Below are positions 35,866 to 44,517 of a DNA stretch of 64,000 bases, piece by piece (the stretch's first letter is position 1; each line of letters starts with the position of its first letter). The stretch comes from Selenomonadaceae bacterium. Lineage in GTDB: Bacteria > Bacillota > Negativicutes > Selenomonadales > Selenomonadaceae. Made by a program: the position numbers and the translations under genes. The notes under the pieces are model-generated. The model was not told the origin of the DNA and did no database searches. It saw only the letters and a list, made by a program, of their open reading frames with translations. The stretch spans positions 124,001 to 188,000 of the forward strand of contig JAUNIB010000002.1 in NCBI GenBank assembly GCA_030523645.1, read 5' to 3'.

Positions 35866-37287
35866 ATGAACGATACCCCTATCAAGACCGAAAGAGCCCC
35901 TATCTACGATGCTTCTGTCCTGGGACTTCCAAAGATGCTGCTCCTGGGACTGCAGCACATGTTCGCCATGTTTGGCGCTACTATCCTTGTCCCGATTTTA
36001 GTAAACGGCTTCTTCCACGGCGAAGGCCTCTCCATACAGGTCACCCTGTTCTTTGCCGGTATCGGCACCATCTTCTTTCATCTCTGCTCCAAGCTTCAGG
36101 TTCCCGCTTTTCTCGGCTCATCCTTTGCTTTCCTCGGCGGCTTCGCTGCCGTAGCCGAGCTGAAGTCAGGCATCTTCGCCGGCATGACCTACGGAGAGAA
36201 GCTCCCCTACGCCTGCGGCGGAATATTCGTTGCCGGCATACTTTATCTTCTTCTGGCTTCTATTATCAGGGCCATCGGTGTAAACCGGGTCATGCATTAT
36301 CTCCCGCCGGTAGTCACCGGCCCCATGATTATCTGTATCGGTCTCGGACTTGCTCCTGTCGCTGTAGGCAGCGCCTCCGCCAACTGGCCGTTGGCTCTCA
36401 TCGCCCTCGGTTCTATCATTCTCTTCAACATCTGGGGCAAGGGAATGTATCGGATAATTCCCATCCTCCTTGGCGTCGTCATCGCCTATTGCTCGGCCTT
36501 CCTCTTCCACTCTATGGGCATTACCAATGCTGACGGCAGTCCCATCCTCAATCTTGGTGCTATCAGTCAGTCATCTCTCGTCGGTCTGCCGCCCTTTCAG
36601 ATGCTGAAATTTGACCTTACCGCCATTTTGGTCATGGCTCCCATCGCACTTGCTTCCATGATGGAGCATATCGGCGATATGAGTGCAATCAGTGCCACCG
36701 TTGGCAAGAACTTCATAAAAACACCCGGTCTTCATCGCACCCTCATCGGCGACGGCCTTGCCACTTCTATCGCCGCTCTCTTCGGCGGACCGGCAAATAC
36801 CACCTACGGCGAAAACACCGGCGTCCTCGAACTCAGCAAGGTCTATGACCCGAAGGTCATCCGCATCGCGGCCGTCTTCGCCATCCTGCTGAGCTTCCTG
36901 CCCATCGTCGCTGCGATAATTGCTACCATACCGGCCGCTATCATCGGCGGTGTCAGCTTCATCCTCTACGGTATGATATCTGCTATCGGCATCCGCAATC
37001 TGGTTGAAAATCAGGTTGACTTCAAAAAATCCCGCAATCTCATCGTCGCCGCAACCATTCTCGTCTGCGGTCTTGGCTTTGCAAAAGGCATTACCTTCGC
37101 TGTGGGCGGCGCTTCTGTCACCCTCACCGGTCTGTCCATTGCCGCTATCGTCGGCACTATCCTCAACGCTGTCCTTCCCGGCAACGATTATGAATTTGGC
37201 AACACAGACCACGATACCTATAGTGGTCTAGCAATGGATCCCATAAAGGATGAACAACTCGATACCAAACAAAAGGAGACCAACTGA
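35866..37287 (+). CDS. uraA: Uracil permease (NCS2 family)
   Basis: A 473-residue transporter with about 12 to 14 membrane segments. It has the N-terminal [19 protein letters not shown], the helix-flanking [18 protein letters not shown] near residue 145 and the NCS2 signature region [18 protein letters not shown] near residue 307. It imports uracil with protons. It ends 1 base before the upp start codon region, with the ribosome site of upp inside its 3' end, so uraA-upp form a salvage pair. The GGDEF gene ends only 29 bases upstream. Confidence 0.93.
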   Translation: MNDTPIKTERAPIYDASVLGLPKMLLLGLQHMFAMFGATILVPILVNGFFHGEGLSIQVTLFFAGIGTIFFHLCSKLQVPAFLGSSFAFLGGFAAVAELKSGIFAGMTYGEKLPYACGGIFVAGILYLLLASIIRAIGVNRVMHYLPPVVTGPMIICIGLGLAPVAVGSASANWPLALIALGSIILFNIWGKGMYRIIPILLGVVIAYCSAFLFHSMGITNADGSPILNLGAISQSSLVGLPPFQMLKFDLTAILVMAPIALASMMEHIGDMSAISATVGKNFIKTPGLHRTLIGDGLATSIAALFGGPANTTYGENTGVLELSKVYDPKVIRIAAVFAILLSFLPIVAAIIATIPAAIIGGVSFILYGMISAIGIRNLVENQVDFKKSRNLIVAATILVCGLGFAKGITFAVGGASVTLTGLSIAAIVGTILNAVLPGNDYEFGNTDHDTYSGLAMDPIKDEQLDTKQKETN

Positions 37288-37288
37288 C

Positions 37289-37933
37289 ATGGATTTTACC
37301 AACACTGAAAACATCACGATTGCTACTCATCCGCTCATTCGACACAAGATTTCCCTGCTGCGCAGCAAAGAGACCAGCACCAATACCTTCCGCACTCTCG
37401 TCAGCGAGATTGCCATGCTTATGACCTTTGAGGCCCTGGCTGATCTTCCCACCGAGATGGTTGAAGTAGAGACCCCTCTGGAGGTCTGCAAGACTCCGAT
37501 GATTACCGGCCGCAAGCTGGCTATCGTCCCTGTCCTCCGCGCCGGTCTCGGCATGGTAGACGGAATGCTGAAACTTCTCCCCTCTGCCCGTGTCGGTCAC
37601 ATCGGTCTCTATCGCGACGAGGAAACTCACGAGCCTCACTCCTACTACTGCAAGCTCCCCAATCCCATCGAGGAACGACTCATTGTCATTACCGACCCCA
37701 TGCTGGCCACCGGCGGCAGTGCCGAAGCTGCTATCGACTTCGTCAAGCAGAAGGGCGGCAAGAATATAAAATTCCTCTGCATCATTGCTGCACCGGAAGG
37801 ACTGGAGCGTCTTCACAAGGCACATCCCGATGTTCAGATTTATGTAGGTATGCTTGACCGTGAGCTGAACGAAAACGCTTACATTCTCCCGGGTCTTGGT
37901 GATGCCGGCGATAGAATTTTCGGCACAAAGTAA
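37289..37933 (+). CDS. upp: Uracil phosphoribosyltransferase
   Basis: A 214-residue enzyme converting uracil and PRPP to UMP. It has [19 protein letters not shown] near residue 74 and the PRPP loop [16 protein letters not shown] near residue 132. The ATG at 37289 follows AAAAGGAG at normal spacing; an in-frame start 39 bases upstream is inside uraA. Next to uraA for uptake plus salvage. Confidence 0.96.
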   Translation: MDFTNTENITIATHPLIRHKISLLRSKETSTNTFRTLVSEIAMLMTFEALADLPTEMVEVETPLEVCKTPMITGRKLAIVPVLRAGLGMVDGMLKLLPSARVGHIGLYRDEETHEPHSYYCKLPNPIEERLIVITDPMLATGGSAEAAIDFVKQKGGKNIKFLCIIAAPEGLERLHKAHPDVQIYVGMLDRELNENAYILPGLGDAGDRIFGTK

Positions 37934-37940
37934 TCGATTT

Positions 37941-38050
37941 AAGGCTCCCCTTCAGGGGAGCTGTCAGCGAAGCTGACTGAGGGGTAAAAGGATACACATT
38001 CATATAATTACCCCTCCGGCCTGCGGCCACCTCCCCTAAATGGGAGGCTC
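37941..38050 (+). repeat. Dispersed palindromic repeat, copy 3
   Basis: Same orientation and layout as copy 1: AGGCTCCCCTTCAGGGGAGCT, a small hairpin GTCAGCGAAGCTGAC, GAGGGGTAAA, a variable spacer, TTACCCCTCC, and an outer CACCTCCCC...GGGAGGCTC end. It lies between the convergent upp and pyrE genes. Confidence 0.8.
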
Positions 38051-38057
38051 GTATAAG

Positions 38058-38091
38058 AAAAATAACCGAGGCGCTTGCCTCGGTTATTTTT
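38058..38091. terminator. Bidirectional terminator between upp and pyrE
   Basis: A perfect 15-bp stem AAAAATAACCGAGGC, GCTT tetraloop, GCCTCGGTTATTTTT. It has T-runs in both directions and serves convergent genes. Confidence 0.92.
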
Positions 38092-38114
38092 ATGCCATAA
38101 TTTAATTTTCTGTT

Positions 38115-38693
38115 TTATTTCTTGCCGGTGCTGCCGCGCTTGGTCATGGGAACATTCTCTTTGCAAAGCGGGCACTCATCGGCGGTGAAGCTCTCAACAT
38201 TGAGATGGAGAAGTGCCTTGTAGGGAACCTCGCCGAAGCTTACCTTGCCGCCGGTGCGGTCAACCAGCATGCCGATACCTACCGGCACGCCGCCGGCTGC
38301 CTTGACTACATCTACTACCTCACGGATGGAGCCGCCGGTGGTAACGATGTCCTCAACGATGAGAACACGCTCGCCCTCATGGAGCTTGAAGCCGCGGCGG
38401 AAGGTCATCTTGCCGTCTACACGCTCAGTGAAGATGGCACGGGTGCCGAGAGCCTTGCCGGTCTCGTGAGCCAGAAGGATGCCGCCGGTCATGGGGCCGA
38501 CAACAGTCTCAATCTTCTCATCGGCAAAGAGCTTGGCCAGCTCCTGACAGAGAGCCTCGGTATACTTCGGCTGCTGCAGGACATTGAACTTCTCTACATA
38601 GCGATTGCTGTGACGGCCGGAGGTCAGAAGGAAGTGACCCTCCATGATAGCACCAGTCTTCACGAAAATATCCATAATTTCTTGTTCGGTCAT
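38115..38693 (-). CDS. pyrE: Orotate phosphoribosyltransferase
   Basis: A 192-residue enzyme forming OMP from orotate and PRPP. The PRPP-binding motif RVLIVEDIVTTGGSIREV is near residue 108, and LLTSGRHSNRYVEKFNVL near residue 22 is typical. The C-terminus carries CPLC, a short Cys pair common in Firmicutes homologues. Its ATG overlaps the pyrF stop (ATGA), so the two are translationally coupled. Confidence 0.94.
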   Translation of the reverse strand: MTEQEIMDIFVKTGAIMEGHFLLTSGRHSNRYVEKFNVLQQPKYTEALCQELAKLFADEKIETVVGPMTGGILLAHETGKALGTRAIFTERVDGKMTFRRGFKLHEGERVLIVEDIVTTGGSIREVVDVVKAAGGVPVGIGMLVDRTGGKVSFGEVPYKALLHLNVESFTADECPLCKENVPMTKRGSTGKK

Positions 38694-39409
38694 TTTTGTA
38701 CACCTTCCATTTCTTTGATAATGCTCTCGGCTGCAGCCACCGGATCGGCGGCGGCCCGAATGGGACGACCCACTACGATATGGGTAGATCCGTTGGCAAT
38801 AGCCGAGGCGGGAGTTGCTATTCTGTTCTGGTCATCGATAGATGCTCCGGCCGGCCGGATACCGGGAGTGACGATAAGGAAGTCATCTCCGCAGGCCTGA
38901 CGGATAGCCGCCGACTCATAAGGGGACGCAACAACACCATCCAGCCCAGCCTCTTTTGCCAGCTTCGCCAGACGGACTACATGCGCCTCAATGGCTTCGG
39001 CCTCTCCAAGCTGCACCCAGTCTTCCGTACCGATACTGGTAAGCACGGTAACAGCTATGAGCTTCGGTACTTCGACCTGCATTTCGGCGGCAGCCTCCCG
39101 CAGTCGGGTAACTGCGGCCTTCATCATGGCAAATCCGCCGGAGGCATGGACATTCATCATGGTCATGCCCAGCGGCAGGAGCGAAACAAGTCCTTCGGCA
39201 ACCGTATTGCCGATGTCATGGAGCTTCAGGTCAAGGAAAACATCTTTGCCCATCGCCCGGAGACGACGGACAATATTTCCGCCGGAGCGATAGAACAGCT
39301 CCATGCCCACCTTGTAGTGGCAGACGGAATCTCCCAGTTTCTCTACCAGAGCTATTGCTTCCTCATCGGTCTTTACATCAAGGGCTACAATAAGCCGTTT
39401 ATCAGCCAT
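38690..39409 (-). CDS. pyrF: Orotidine-5'-phosphate decarboxylase
   Basis: A 239-residue TIM-barrel enzyme making UMP. The catalytic DVFLDLKLHDIGNTV is near residue 56, and the phosphate-binding GIRPAGASIDDQNRIATP is near residue 180. The ATG at 39409 is preferred to one two codons upstream because of the GAGGA spacing. It is the first gene of pyrF-pyrE. No PyrR-type attenuator is visible in the short leader. Confidence 0.94.
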   Translation of the reverse strand: MADKRLIVALDVKTDEEAIALVEKLGDSVCHYKVGMELFYRSGGNIVRRLRAMGKDVFLDLKLHDIGNTVAEGLVSLLPLGMTMMNVHASGGFAMMKAAVTRLREAAAEMQVEVPKLIAVTVLTSIGTEDWVQLGEAEAIEAHVVRLAKLAKEAGLDGVVASPYESAAIRQACGDDFLIVTPGIRPAGASIDDQNRIATPASAIANGSTHIVVGRPIRAAADPVAAAESIIKEMEGVQK

Positions 39410-39466
39410 AGTCATTCCTCATTTCAAAAAGGATTATCTTCCGATTATTATAGCACAAAAGAAAAT

Positions 39467-39500
39467 GGCTGTAAAAAATGATTTCTCATTTTTTACAGCC
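39467..39500. terminator. Perfect 15-bp stem terminator (family member 2)
   Basis: GGCTGTAAAAAATGA, TTTC loop, exact reverse complement. It lies 16 bases after the stop of the flagellin-like gene and 58 bases before the pyrF start. Confidence 0.8.
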
Positions 39501-39515
39501 GTTTTTAATTTGTTC

Positions 39516-40328
39516 TCAATGCAGCAGCTTCAACACCGAAGCACTGTTGGTCATGAACATTTTCTGTGCGTACATGGCCAGCTGATTCTGAGTATCGGCG
39601 GAGCGAAGCTGCATGATGGCCTTTGCCATATCCGTATCGCTCATATTGGAATCCGCTCCGGTAAGGTTTTCTTCGGAGACAGTGTAATTCGCAGAGGCAA
39701 AGCTGAGATTCTGCTGCGCGGCACCGATATCGGTTGCTCCGTCCAGCGCCTTTTTGAGGGCATCATCAATGGTATCGAGTGCCTTCGCCAAGCCCTTTTC
39801 AGTATCTACGGAAGACAAATCGATAGTGGAATTTCCTTTGGAGTCTGCCAGCCCGAGAGCCTCAGCTGTCATGTTCCCCAAGGAAACATTGCGGTATCCG
39901 TCAACTCCTGCCACCGCCACATTCTTGTCGCTGTTCAGCAGGTCCATACCGTTATACTGAATGGATGCGTTGTCATTGATGGTCTGAAGAGACTGATTTA
40001 TGCTGTTGCTGATAGTGGTCAGGTCACTGGGCGAATTAGTCCCGTTTGCCGCCTTTATCACCTGCTCTCTGATACTGGTGAGAGCATTTATTGTAGAAGA
40101 CACGCCGCCGGCTGCCACGGACAGCATTGCATTCGCATTCTGAGTATTCTGATTGGACTGCGCCAGAGCCCCAATCTGTGCTCTGGTCCGTCGGGAAATA
40201 GCATACTCCGAAGCGCCATACTGAGCCGTAGGAAACTTCGAACCCGAAGCTATTTGTTTCAAAACGGTATTGTAATTGCTTTTCGTCGTATTAATCTGAT
40301 TGAGAAAACCTACGCCGCCGATAGCCAT
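39516..40328 (-). CDS. Flagellin-like protein (orphan)
   Basis: A 270-residue protein with conserved flagellin ends. The N-terminal D0/D1-like helix region (about 1-140) has ASGSKFPTAQYGASEYAIS and multiple Asn/Gln/Ser heptads, and the C-terminal helix region (about 190-270) ends MFMTNSASVLKLLH, like flagellin C-termini (LLKLL). The central variable part is short. No other flagellar gene is in this window. The ATG at 40328 has AGGAGGTG 6 bases upstream. It has its own sigma-70-type promoter and a terminator, so it is monocistronic. A non-motility surface filament or secreted protein is possible. Confidence 0.8.
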   Translation of the reverse strand: MAIGGVGFLNQINTTKSNYNTVLKQIASGSKFPTAQYGASEYAISRRTRAQIGALAQSNQNTQNANAMLSVAAGGVSSTINALTSIREQVIKAANGTNSPSDLTTISNSINQSLQTINDNASIQYNGMDLLNSDKNVAVAGVDGYRNVSLGNMTAEALGLADSKGNSTIDLSSVDTEKGLAKALDTIDDALKKALDGATDIGAAQQNLSFASANYTVSEENLTGADSNMSDTDMAKAIMQLRSADTQNQLAMYAQKMFMTNSASVLKLLH

Positions 40329-40368
40329 ACGCCGCACCTCCTGTTAAACTTCTGTACCTTATATCTCC

Positions 40369-40397
40369 ATTATATTCCCTATCGGGAAATACATCAA
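40369..40397 (-). promoter_or_regulatory. Promoter of the flagellin-like gene with a palindrome in the spacer
   Basis: Reverse strand TTGATG (40397-40392), 17-base spacer, TATAAT (40374-40369). The spacer contains TTCCCGATAGGGAA (40388-40375), a 5-bp-arm inverted repeat in a position where repressors commonly bind. No sigma-28-like sequence is evident. Confidence 0.7.
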
Positions 40398-40402
40398 GTT
40401 AT

Positions 40403-41575
40403 TTACTTAGGACTGACAGCCGATATTTTGCTCTTCAGCACCTCGATAGCCTTGTCGAGCTGCTCATTCTTCCCCCGGTCCTCCACTATGTCCGGCGTAA
40501 TTCCCACGCCGTTGATGCTTCGTCCCTTGGGTGTGAAGTATTTTGCCACGGTGAGCTTCAGACCGTCCTTCGTTCCCGGAAGCTGCCGGATACTCTGGAC
40601 ACTGCCCTTGCCGTAGCTGGTAACGCCGACAATAGTGGCCGCCCCGGTATCCTGCAATGCTCCTGCCAAAATCTCACTGGCGCTGGCGCTGTCACCGTCA
40701 ATCAGGACAACCATCGGCAGCTCTGCCTTCTCCAGCTGGGAGGTAAATTCCTCCTTGCTGCCGTCCCTGTATACGATTGAAACGATGGGGCCCTTCGGAA
40801 CGATTTCCTTGGATATTTCCACACAGGTGGTAAGAAGTCCGCCATGATTCAGCCGCAGGTCGAGGATAAGGCCCTTCATATTTTCCCCTTTAAGCTGAGC
40901 CAGCGCTTCCTTAAACTCCTTATCCGTTGATGAGCCGAAGGAGGAAATTCTCAGATAGCCGATACCATCTTCCAGCATCTGGCCCTGAGCCGTCTTCACA
41001 TGAATAAGGTCACGGGTAATCTTAATCTCCTTGTCGGTATACTTCCCTGCCGCCTTATCTTCGTAGCGGCGAACGGTAAGGGTAACATCAGTACCAACCT
41101 CGCCGCGGATTTTCAGCGCAACCTCCTCGAAGGTCAGCTCTGCCGCAGGGCTTCCCTCCACGGACACAATCTCATCCTCCGGAAGCAGTCCGGCAGTCTC
41201 TCCGGGAGTCCCTTCCATTACGGAAAGGATGACCACCGTGCCTTCACGGTAGCCCATAACAACACCGATGCCGCCGAAAGCCGCATCAGTATGATTTTTC
41301 AAATCCTCGAAGCGCTTGGCGTCAAGATAAACAGAGTGCTTGTCACCCAGCGCATTAACCATGCCTGCAAGTGCACCTTCTATCAGCACCTTGTCATCTA
41401 CCGGCTCCACATACTGGGTGGAAATGTAGTTCTTCAAAGATGCAAACCGGGCCAAATCAAGAACAGTCTGCTGATTGGCTCCGATAAGTGTCATCAGCCC
41501 GGCTGCCGTTGCTGCCGACGAAACAAGAGCCGTCGCCAGAACAACTCCGATAAGTTTATATTTATCCTTGAACAA
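40403..41575 (-). CDS. ctpA: S41-family carboxyl-terminal processing peptidase
   Basis: A 390-residue Ctp protease. An N-terminal membrane/signal segment (about 8-30) is followed by a PDZ domain (about 95-180) and the S41 catalytic domain with the Ser in DGDSASASEILAGAL near residue 300 and the Lys in GVTSYGKGSVQS near residue 325. It acts outside the cytoplasm. It is the last gene of ftsE-ftsX-M23-ctpA, a linkage that suggests turnover of the FtsEX-activated hydrolase. Confidence 0.93.
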   Translation of the reverse strand: MFKDKYKLIGVVLATALVSSAATAAGLMTLIGANQQTVLDLARFASLKNYISTQYVEPVDDKVLIEGALAGMVNALGDKHSVYLDAKRFEDLKNHTDAAFGGIGVVMGYREGTVVILSVMEGTPGETAGLLPEDEIVSVEGSPAAELTFEEVALKIRGEVGTDVTLTVRRYEDKAAGKYTDKEIKITRDLIHVKTAQGQMLEDGIGYLRISSFGSSTDKEFKEALAQLKGENMKGLILDLRLNHGGLLTTCVEISKEIVPKGPIVSIVYRDGSKEEFTSQLEKAELPMVVLIDGDSASASEILAGALQDTGAATIVGVTSYGKGSVQSIRQLPGTKDGLKLTVAKYFTPKGRSINGVGITPDIVEDRGKNEQLDKAIEVLKSKISAVSPK

Positions 41576-41590
41576 GGGTCATTACCTCTT

Positions 41591-42739
41591 TTATGGCAGG
41601 TATTCCTCCGGGTCCGTCAGCTCACCGTCGATGCGAACCTCGAAGTGGCAGTGCGGACCGGTGGAATTTCCGGTGGAGCCGCAGTAGGCGATAACATCTC
41701 CCCGCTCCACATGCTGACCTACTCCTACATTAAGTGCTTCATTATGGCCGTACAGCGTAGTCAGGCTGCCGCCATGGTCAATGATGACCGCATATCCGTA
41801 GCCGGAAATCCAGCCGGAATGAATTACCTCTCCGGCTGCCGCTGCCCGGATTTCATCGCCGTAGTCACCGGCAATGTCCATGCCGCTGTGATAGCGGCTG
41901 TCACCCCAGATAGGATGGACACGCCATCCGTACTGGGAAGTAATCTCGCCGATAAGGGGCCAGCTCATTCCGCCGGGACCAACCTCGGAGGGGGAGCCGC
42001 TGCTGCCTCTCAGCTTCTGACGGATAAGGTTTTCTACCTCACGGGATGCAGCAAGATTTTCCTCGTATGCCCGGTCAGCCGCCTCACGCTCGCTTTCCAG
42101 CTTGTCCATTATCGCCTGCTTACGACCGCGGCGCTCGAGAATGTTTGCTTCCCGCTTCTCGGCAACATCAACCAGCTGCTTCTGGTGCCTCCGCTCGGTC
42201 TCCAGCTTCTCCTTTGCCTCAATTACTGCGGTACGCTGGGCAACGATAGACTTCACCAGCTCGTAATCCTGCTTGATTATCCTCTTCCACAAATCCATGC
42301 GGGTGGACAGGTCACGGAAGTCCTCCGCACCGAAGAGGACATCGATATAGCTTATCTGTCCGTGCATATAAATATCCCGGACACGCTTTTTCAATACAGC
42401 TACCCGCTCCTTGAGCAGTTCTGTCTTCTCAGCCAGTTCGGCTTCTGTGGCTTCTATGTTTCCTTCGGTGACATCCAGAAGCTTCTTGACCCGGCGATAG
42501 TCATCGCTGGCTACAGCTACCTCGTCATCAATGACTTGAATCTCCGCCGCCACATTTTCCATTTCCTGAGCAGCTATCTCTGAGCGGCGCTGTGCCTCAT
42601 AGGCTCGCTGCTGGAGGATGGCCAGCTCATTCTCCAAATCTTCCTGCTCACCGGCGCTGACCGGTGTCAGCCACAGACTCGTGGTCATTACCGCTGCTGT
42701 CAGCAGAGCGCCCAGCCTTTTCTTACGACTCACTCTCAT
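41591..42739 (-). CDS. M23 murein hydrolase with N-terminal coiled coil (EnvC/PcsB-like)
   Basis: A 382-residue secreted protein. A signal peptide (about 1-30) is followed by a long coiled coil (about 35-245) and an M23 endopeptidase domain with YHSGMDIAGDYG (zinc His and Asp) and GPHCHFEVR near the C-terminus. The full set of zinc ligands looks intact, so it is probably an active hydrolase rather than a pure activator. It lies directly downstream of ftsX by 8 bases, the expected place for the FtsEX partner. Confidence 0.92.
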   Translation of the reverse strand: MRVSRKKRLGALLTAAVMTTSLWLTPVSAGEQEDLENELAILQQRAYEAQRRSEIAAQEMENVAAEIQVIDDEVAVASDDYRRVKKLLDVTEGNIEATEAELAEKTELLKERVAVLKKRVRDIYMHGQISYIDVLFGAEDFRDLSTRMDLWKRIIKQDYELVKSIVAQRTAVIEAKEKLETERRHQKQLVDVAEKREANILERRGRKQAIMDKLESEREAADRAYEENLAASREVENLIRQKLRGSSGSPSEVGPGGMSWPLIGEITSQYGWRVHPIWGDSRYHSGMDIAGDYGDEIRAAAAGEVIHSGWISGYGYAVIIDHGGSLTTLYGHNEALNVGVGQHVERGDVIAYCGSTGNSTGPHCHFEVRIDGELTDPEEYLP

Positions 42740-42747
42740 GGATTCAC

Positions 42748-43635
42748 CTATGCTTTCAGGAACCGCTTGAGAGAGAGCGTACTGCCCAATGCACCCATAC
42801 AGATACCGGAAACAATAACTACGAAACCGATAGTGTAGATGAATGGGCTTTCCGGAATCAGTGGGAAGAAGGTCAGTGCATCGGTAATGGACTTTGCCAC
42901 AAAGCGGTACGCTAGACGGAGGAACACCGCCGCAATGAGACCGCCTACTGCGCCAAGCACAATGCCTTCCATAATGAACGGCCAGCGGATAAACCAGTCC
43001 GTCGCGCCGACATACTTCATTATCGCGACTTCACGACGACGGGCAAAAACCGTCAGTCGAATCGTATTGTAGATGATAAAGAGGGTGGCACAGACCAGCA
43101 CTGCCATAATGGACACGCCGATAATTCTCGCAATTCTCGTAATGTCAAAGAGGTGCTGAATGACATCCTGTCCGTAGCGGGCCTCCTCTACTCCGTCAAA
43201 CTGGCGAATGACCTTGGCCGCAGTAGCTACCAGAGACGGCACCCTTGCCTTAACCTTGTAGGCATTGGGCAGCGGATTGTCGCTGCCGAGAGCCGTTAGG
43301 ATGTAGCTCTGCTCCCCCAGGCGCTCCCGGAAGTCTTCGATTGCCTTCTCCTTGGAGACATATTCGACAGACTCCAGACCCTGCATTTCCCGCAGCTTGT
43401 CGCCAATCTCATCTATCTTCGACTGGCTGATATCATCCTTCAGATACACGCTGATTTCCACCTGAGACTCCAGCGAGTCAGCCATACGGTTCGTATTCAT
43501 GACGATGACGAGGAACATGCCGAAGACGAACAGCGCTACCGCTACAGTACCGATAGCCGCAACAGTCATCCAGCTGTTTCTTTTCAGCGACAGGTAGGTT
43601 TCATGGAGAAAATACTCAAAGGTATTAAGCTTCAT
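42748..43635 (-). CDS. ftsX: Cell-division protein FtsX
   Basis: A 295-residue membrane protein with an N-terminal cytoplasmic segment, a first helix (about 22-42), a large extracytoplasmic domain (about 45-165) with the FtsX Gln/Ser-rich start, and three further helices. RREVAIMKYVGATDWFIR near residue 205 is the family coupling motif. The ATG at 43635 lies inside the 3' end of ftsE (11-base overlap). With FtsE it transmits ATP hydrolysis to the M23 hydrolase outside. Confidence 0.94.
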   Translation of the reverse strand: MKLNTFEYFLHETYLSLKRNSWMTVAAIGTVAVALFVFGMFLVIVMNTNRMADSLESQVEISVYLKDDISQSKIDEIGDKLREMQGLESVEYVSKEKAIEDFRERLGEQSYILTALGSDNPLPNAYKVKARVPSLVATAAKVIRQFDGVEEARYGQDVIQHLFDITRIARIIGVSIMAVLVCATLFIIYNTIRLTVFARRREVAIMKYVGATDWFIRWPFIMEGIVLGAVGGLIAAVFLRLAYRFVAKSITDALTFFPLIPESPFIYTIGFVVIVSGICMGALGSTLSLKRFLKA

Positions 43636-44311
43636 AGCCGTATCCTCCCTGCGCCTCATCACGGACAATGCGGCCGCCTTCAATAGCGATTACCCGCTTC
43701 TTCATGGTATCGACGATATTTTTGTCGTGAGTGGCCATTACGATTGTTGTGCCGCCGGCATTTATCCGCTTGAAGATGTCCATTATTTCCCACGAGGTAG
43801 AGGGATCCAGATTGCCGGTAGGCTCATCGGCGATAACGATGGACGGCTTGTTGACGATGGCTCTGGCGATAGCAACCCTCTGCTGCTCACCGCCGGAAAG
43901 CTGCGAGGGGAAGCTCCGGTACTTGGGACGAAGGCCGACAATATCCAGCACCGAGTTTACACTGTGCTGCATAGTCCGCCGGGGAGCCTCAATAACCTGC
44001 ATTGCAAAGGCCACATTCTCGGCTACGGTTTTTTCCGGCAGCAGACGGAAGTCCTGAAAGATAACACCCAGCTCACGGCGAAGATACGGCACCTCACTGC
44101 GAGGCATGTCGATAACATCCTTGCCGTTTACATACAGCTCGCCGGAGGAAGGCAGAACCTCCCGCAGGAGAAGGCGGATAAAGGTAGACTTGCCGGCTCC
44201 GCTGGGGCCGACAATGAATACAAATTCGCCCGGCTCAATATCAACATTTATATCATGGAGAGCAACGGAGCCGTTCTCGTACTCCTTGCAGACATTCTTC
44301 ATGTGTATCAT
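43625..44311 (-). CDS. ftsE: Cell-division ATP-binding protein FtsE
   Basis: A 228-residue ABC ATPase. Walker A GPSGAGKST is near residue 36, the signature LSGGEQQRVAIARAI near residue 138 and Walker B IVIADEPTGNLD near residue 160. It is the first gene of the ftsEX-M23-ctpA operon. AGGTGA lies just upstream of the ATG at 44311. A TAAAAT-like -10 occurs about 90 bases upstream, without a clear -35. Confidence 0.95.
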   Translation of the reverse strand: MIHMKNVCKEYENGSVALHDINVDIEPGEFVFIVGPSGAGKSTFIRLLLREVLPSSGELYVNGKDVIDMPRSEVPYLRRELGVIFQDFRLLPEKTVAENVAFAMQVIEAPRRTMQHSVNSVLDIVGLRPKYRSFPSQLSGGEQQRVAIARAIVNKPSIVIADEPTGNLDPSTSWEIMDIFKRINAGGTTIVMATHDKNIVDTMKKRVIAIEGGRIVRDEAQGGYGYEA

Positions 44312-44475
44312 GGTATCACCTTATAATCTATTACTCCGTGTCCGATGGGAAGCTATCATCCCGACACACTCACACATTTTTACATTTTAACATACTTTTC
44401 TGAAAATCTTGCATAAAAAAGCGTGAATATAGTCTGACGAGAGCAGGCTTTATTCACGGACAAATTACAAGACAA

Positions 44476-44511
44476 GGGGATGTAAAAATGACCGGACATT
44501 TTTACATCCCC
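44476..44511. terminator. Perfect 15-bp stem terminator (family member 3)
   Basis: GGGGATGTAAAAATG, 6-base loop, exact reverse complement, 7 bases after the fbp stop. It has the same ACAAGGGG / CCCC-TGTT flank as the hairpin at 47797. Confidence 0.85.
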
Positions 44512-44517
44512 CTGTTG

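Noticed and set aside
39410-39466. PyrR-binding attenuator before pyrF-pyrE or uraA-upp
   Set aside because: The leaders are too short and contain no anti-antiterminator loop or terminator upstream of the first gene.
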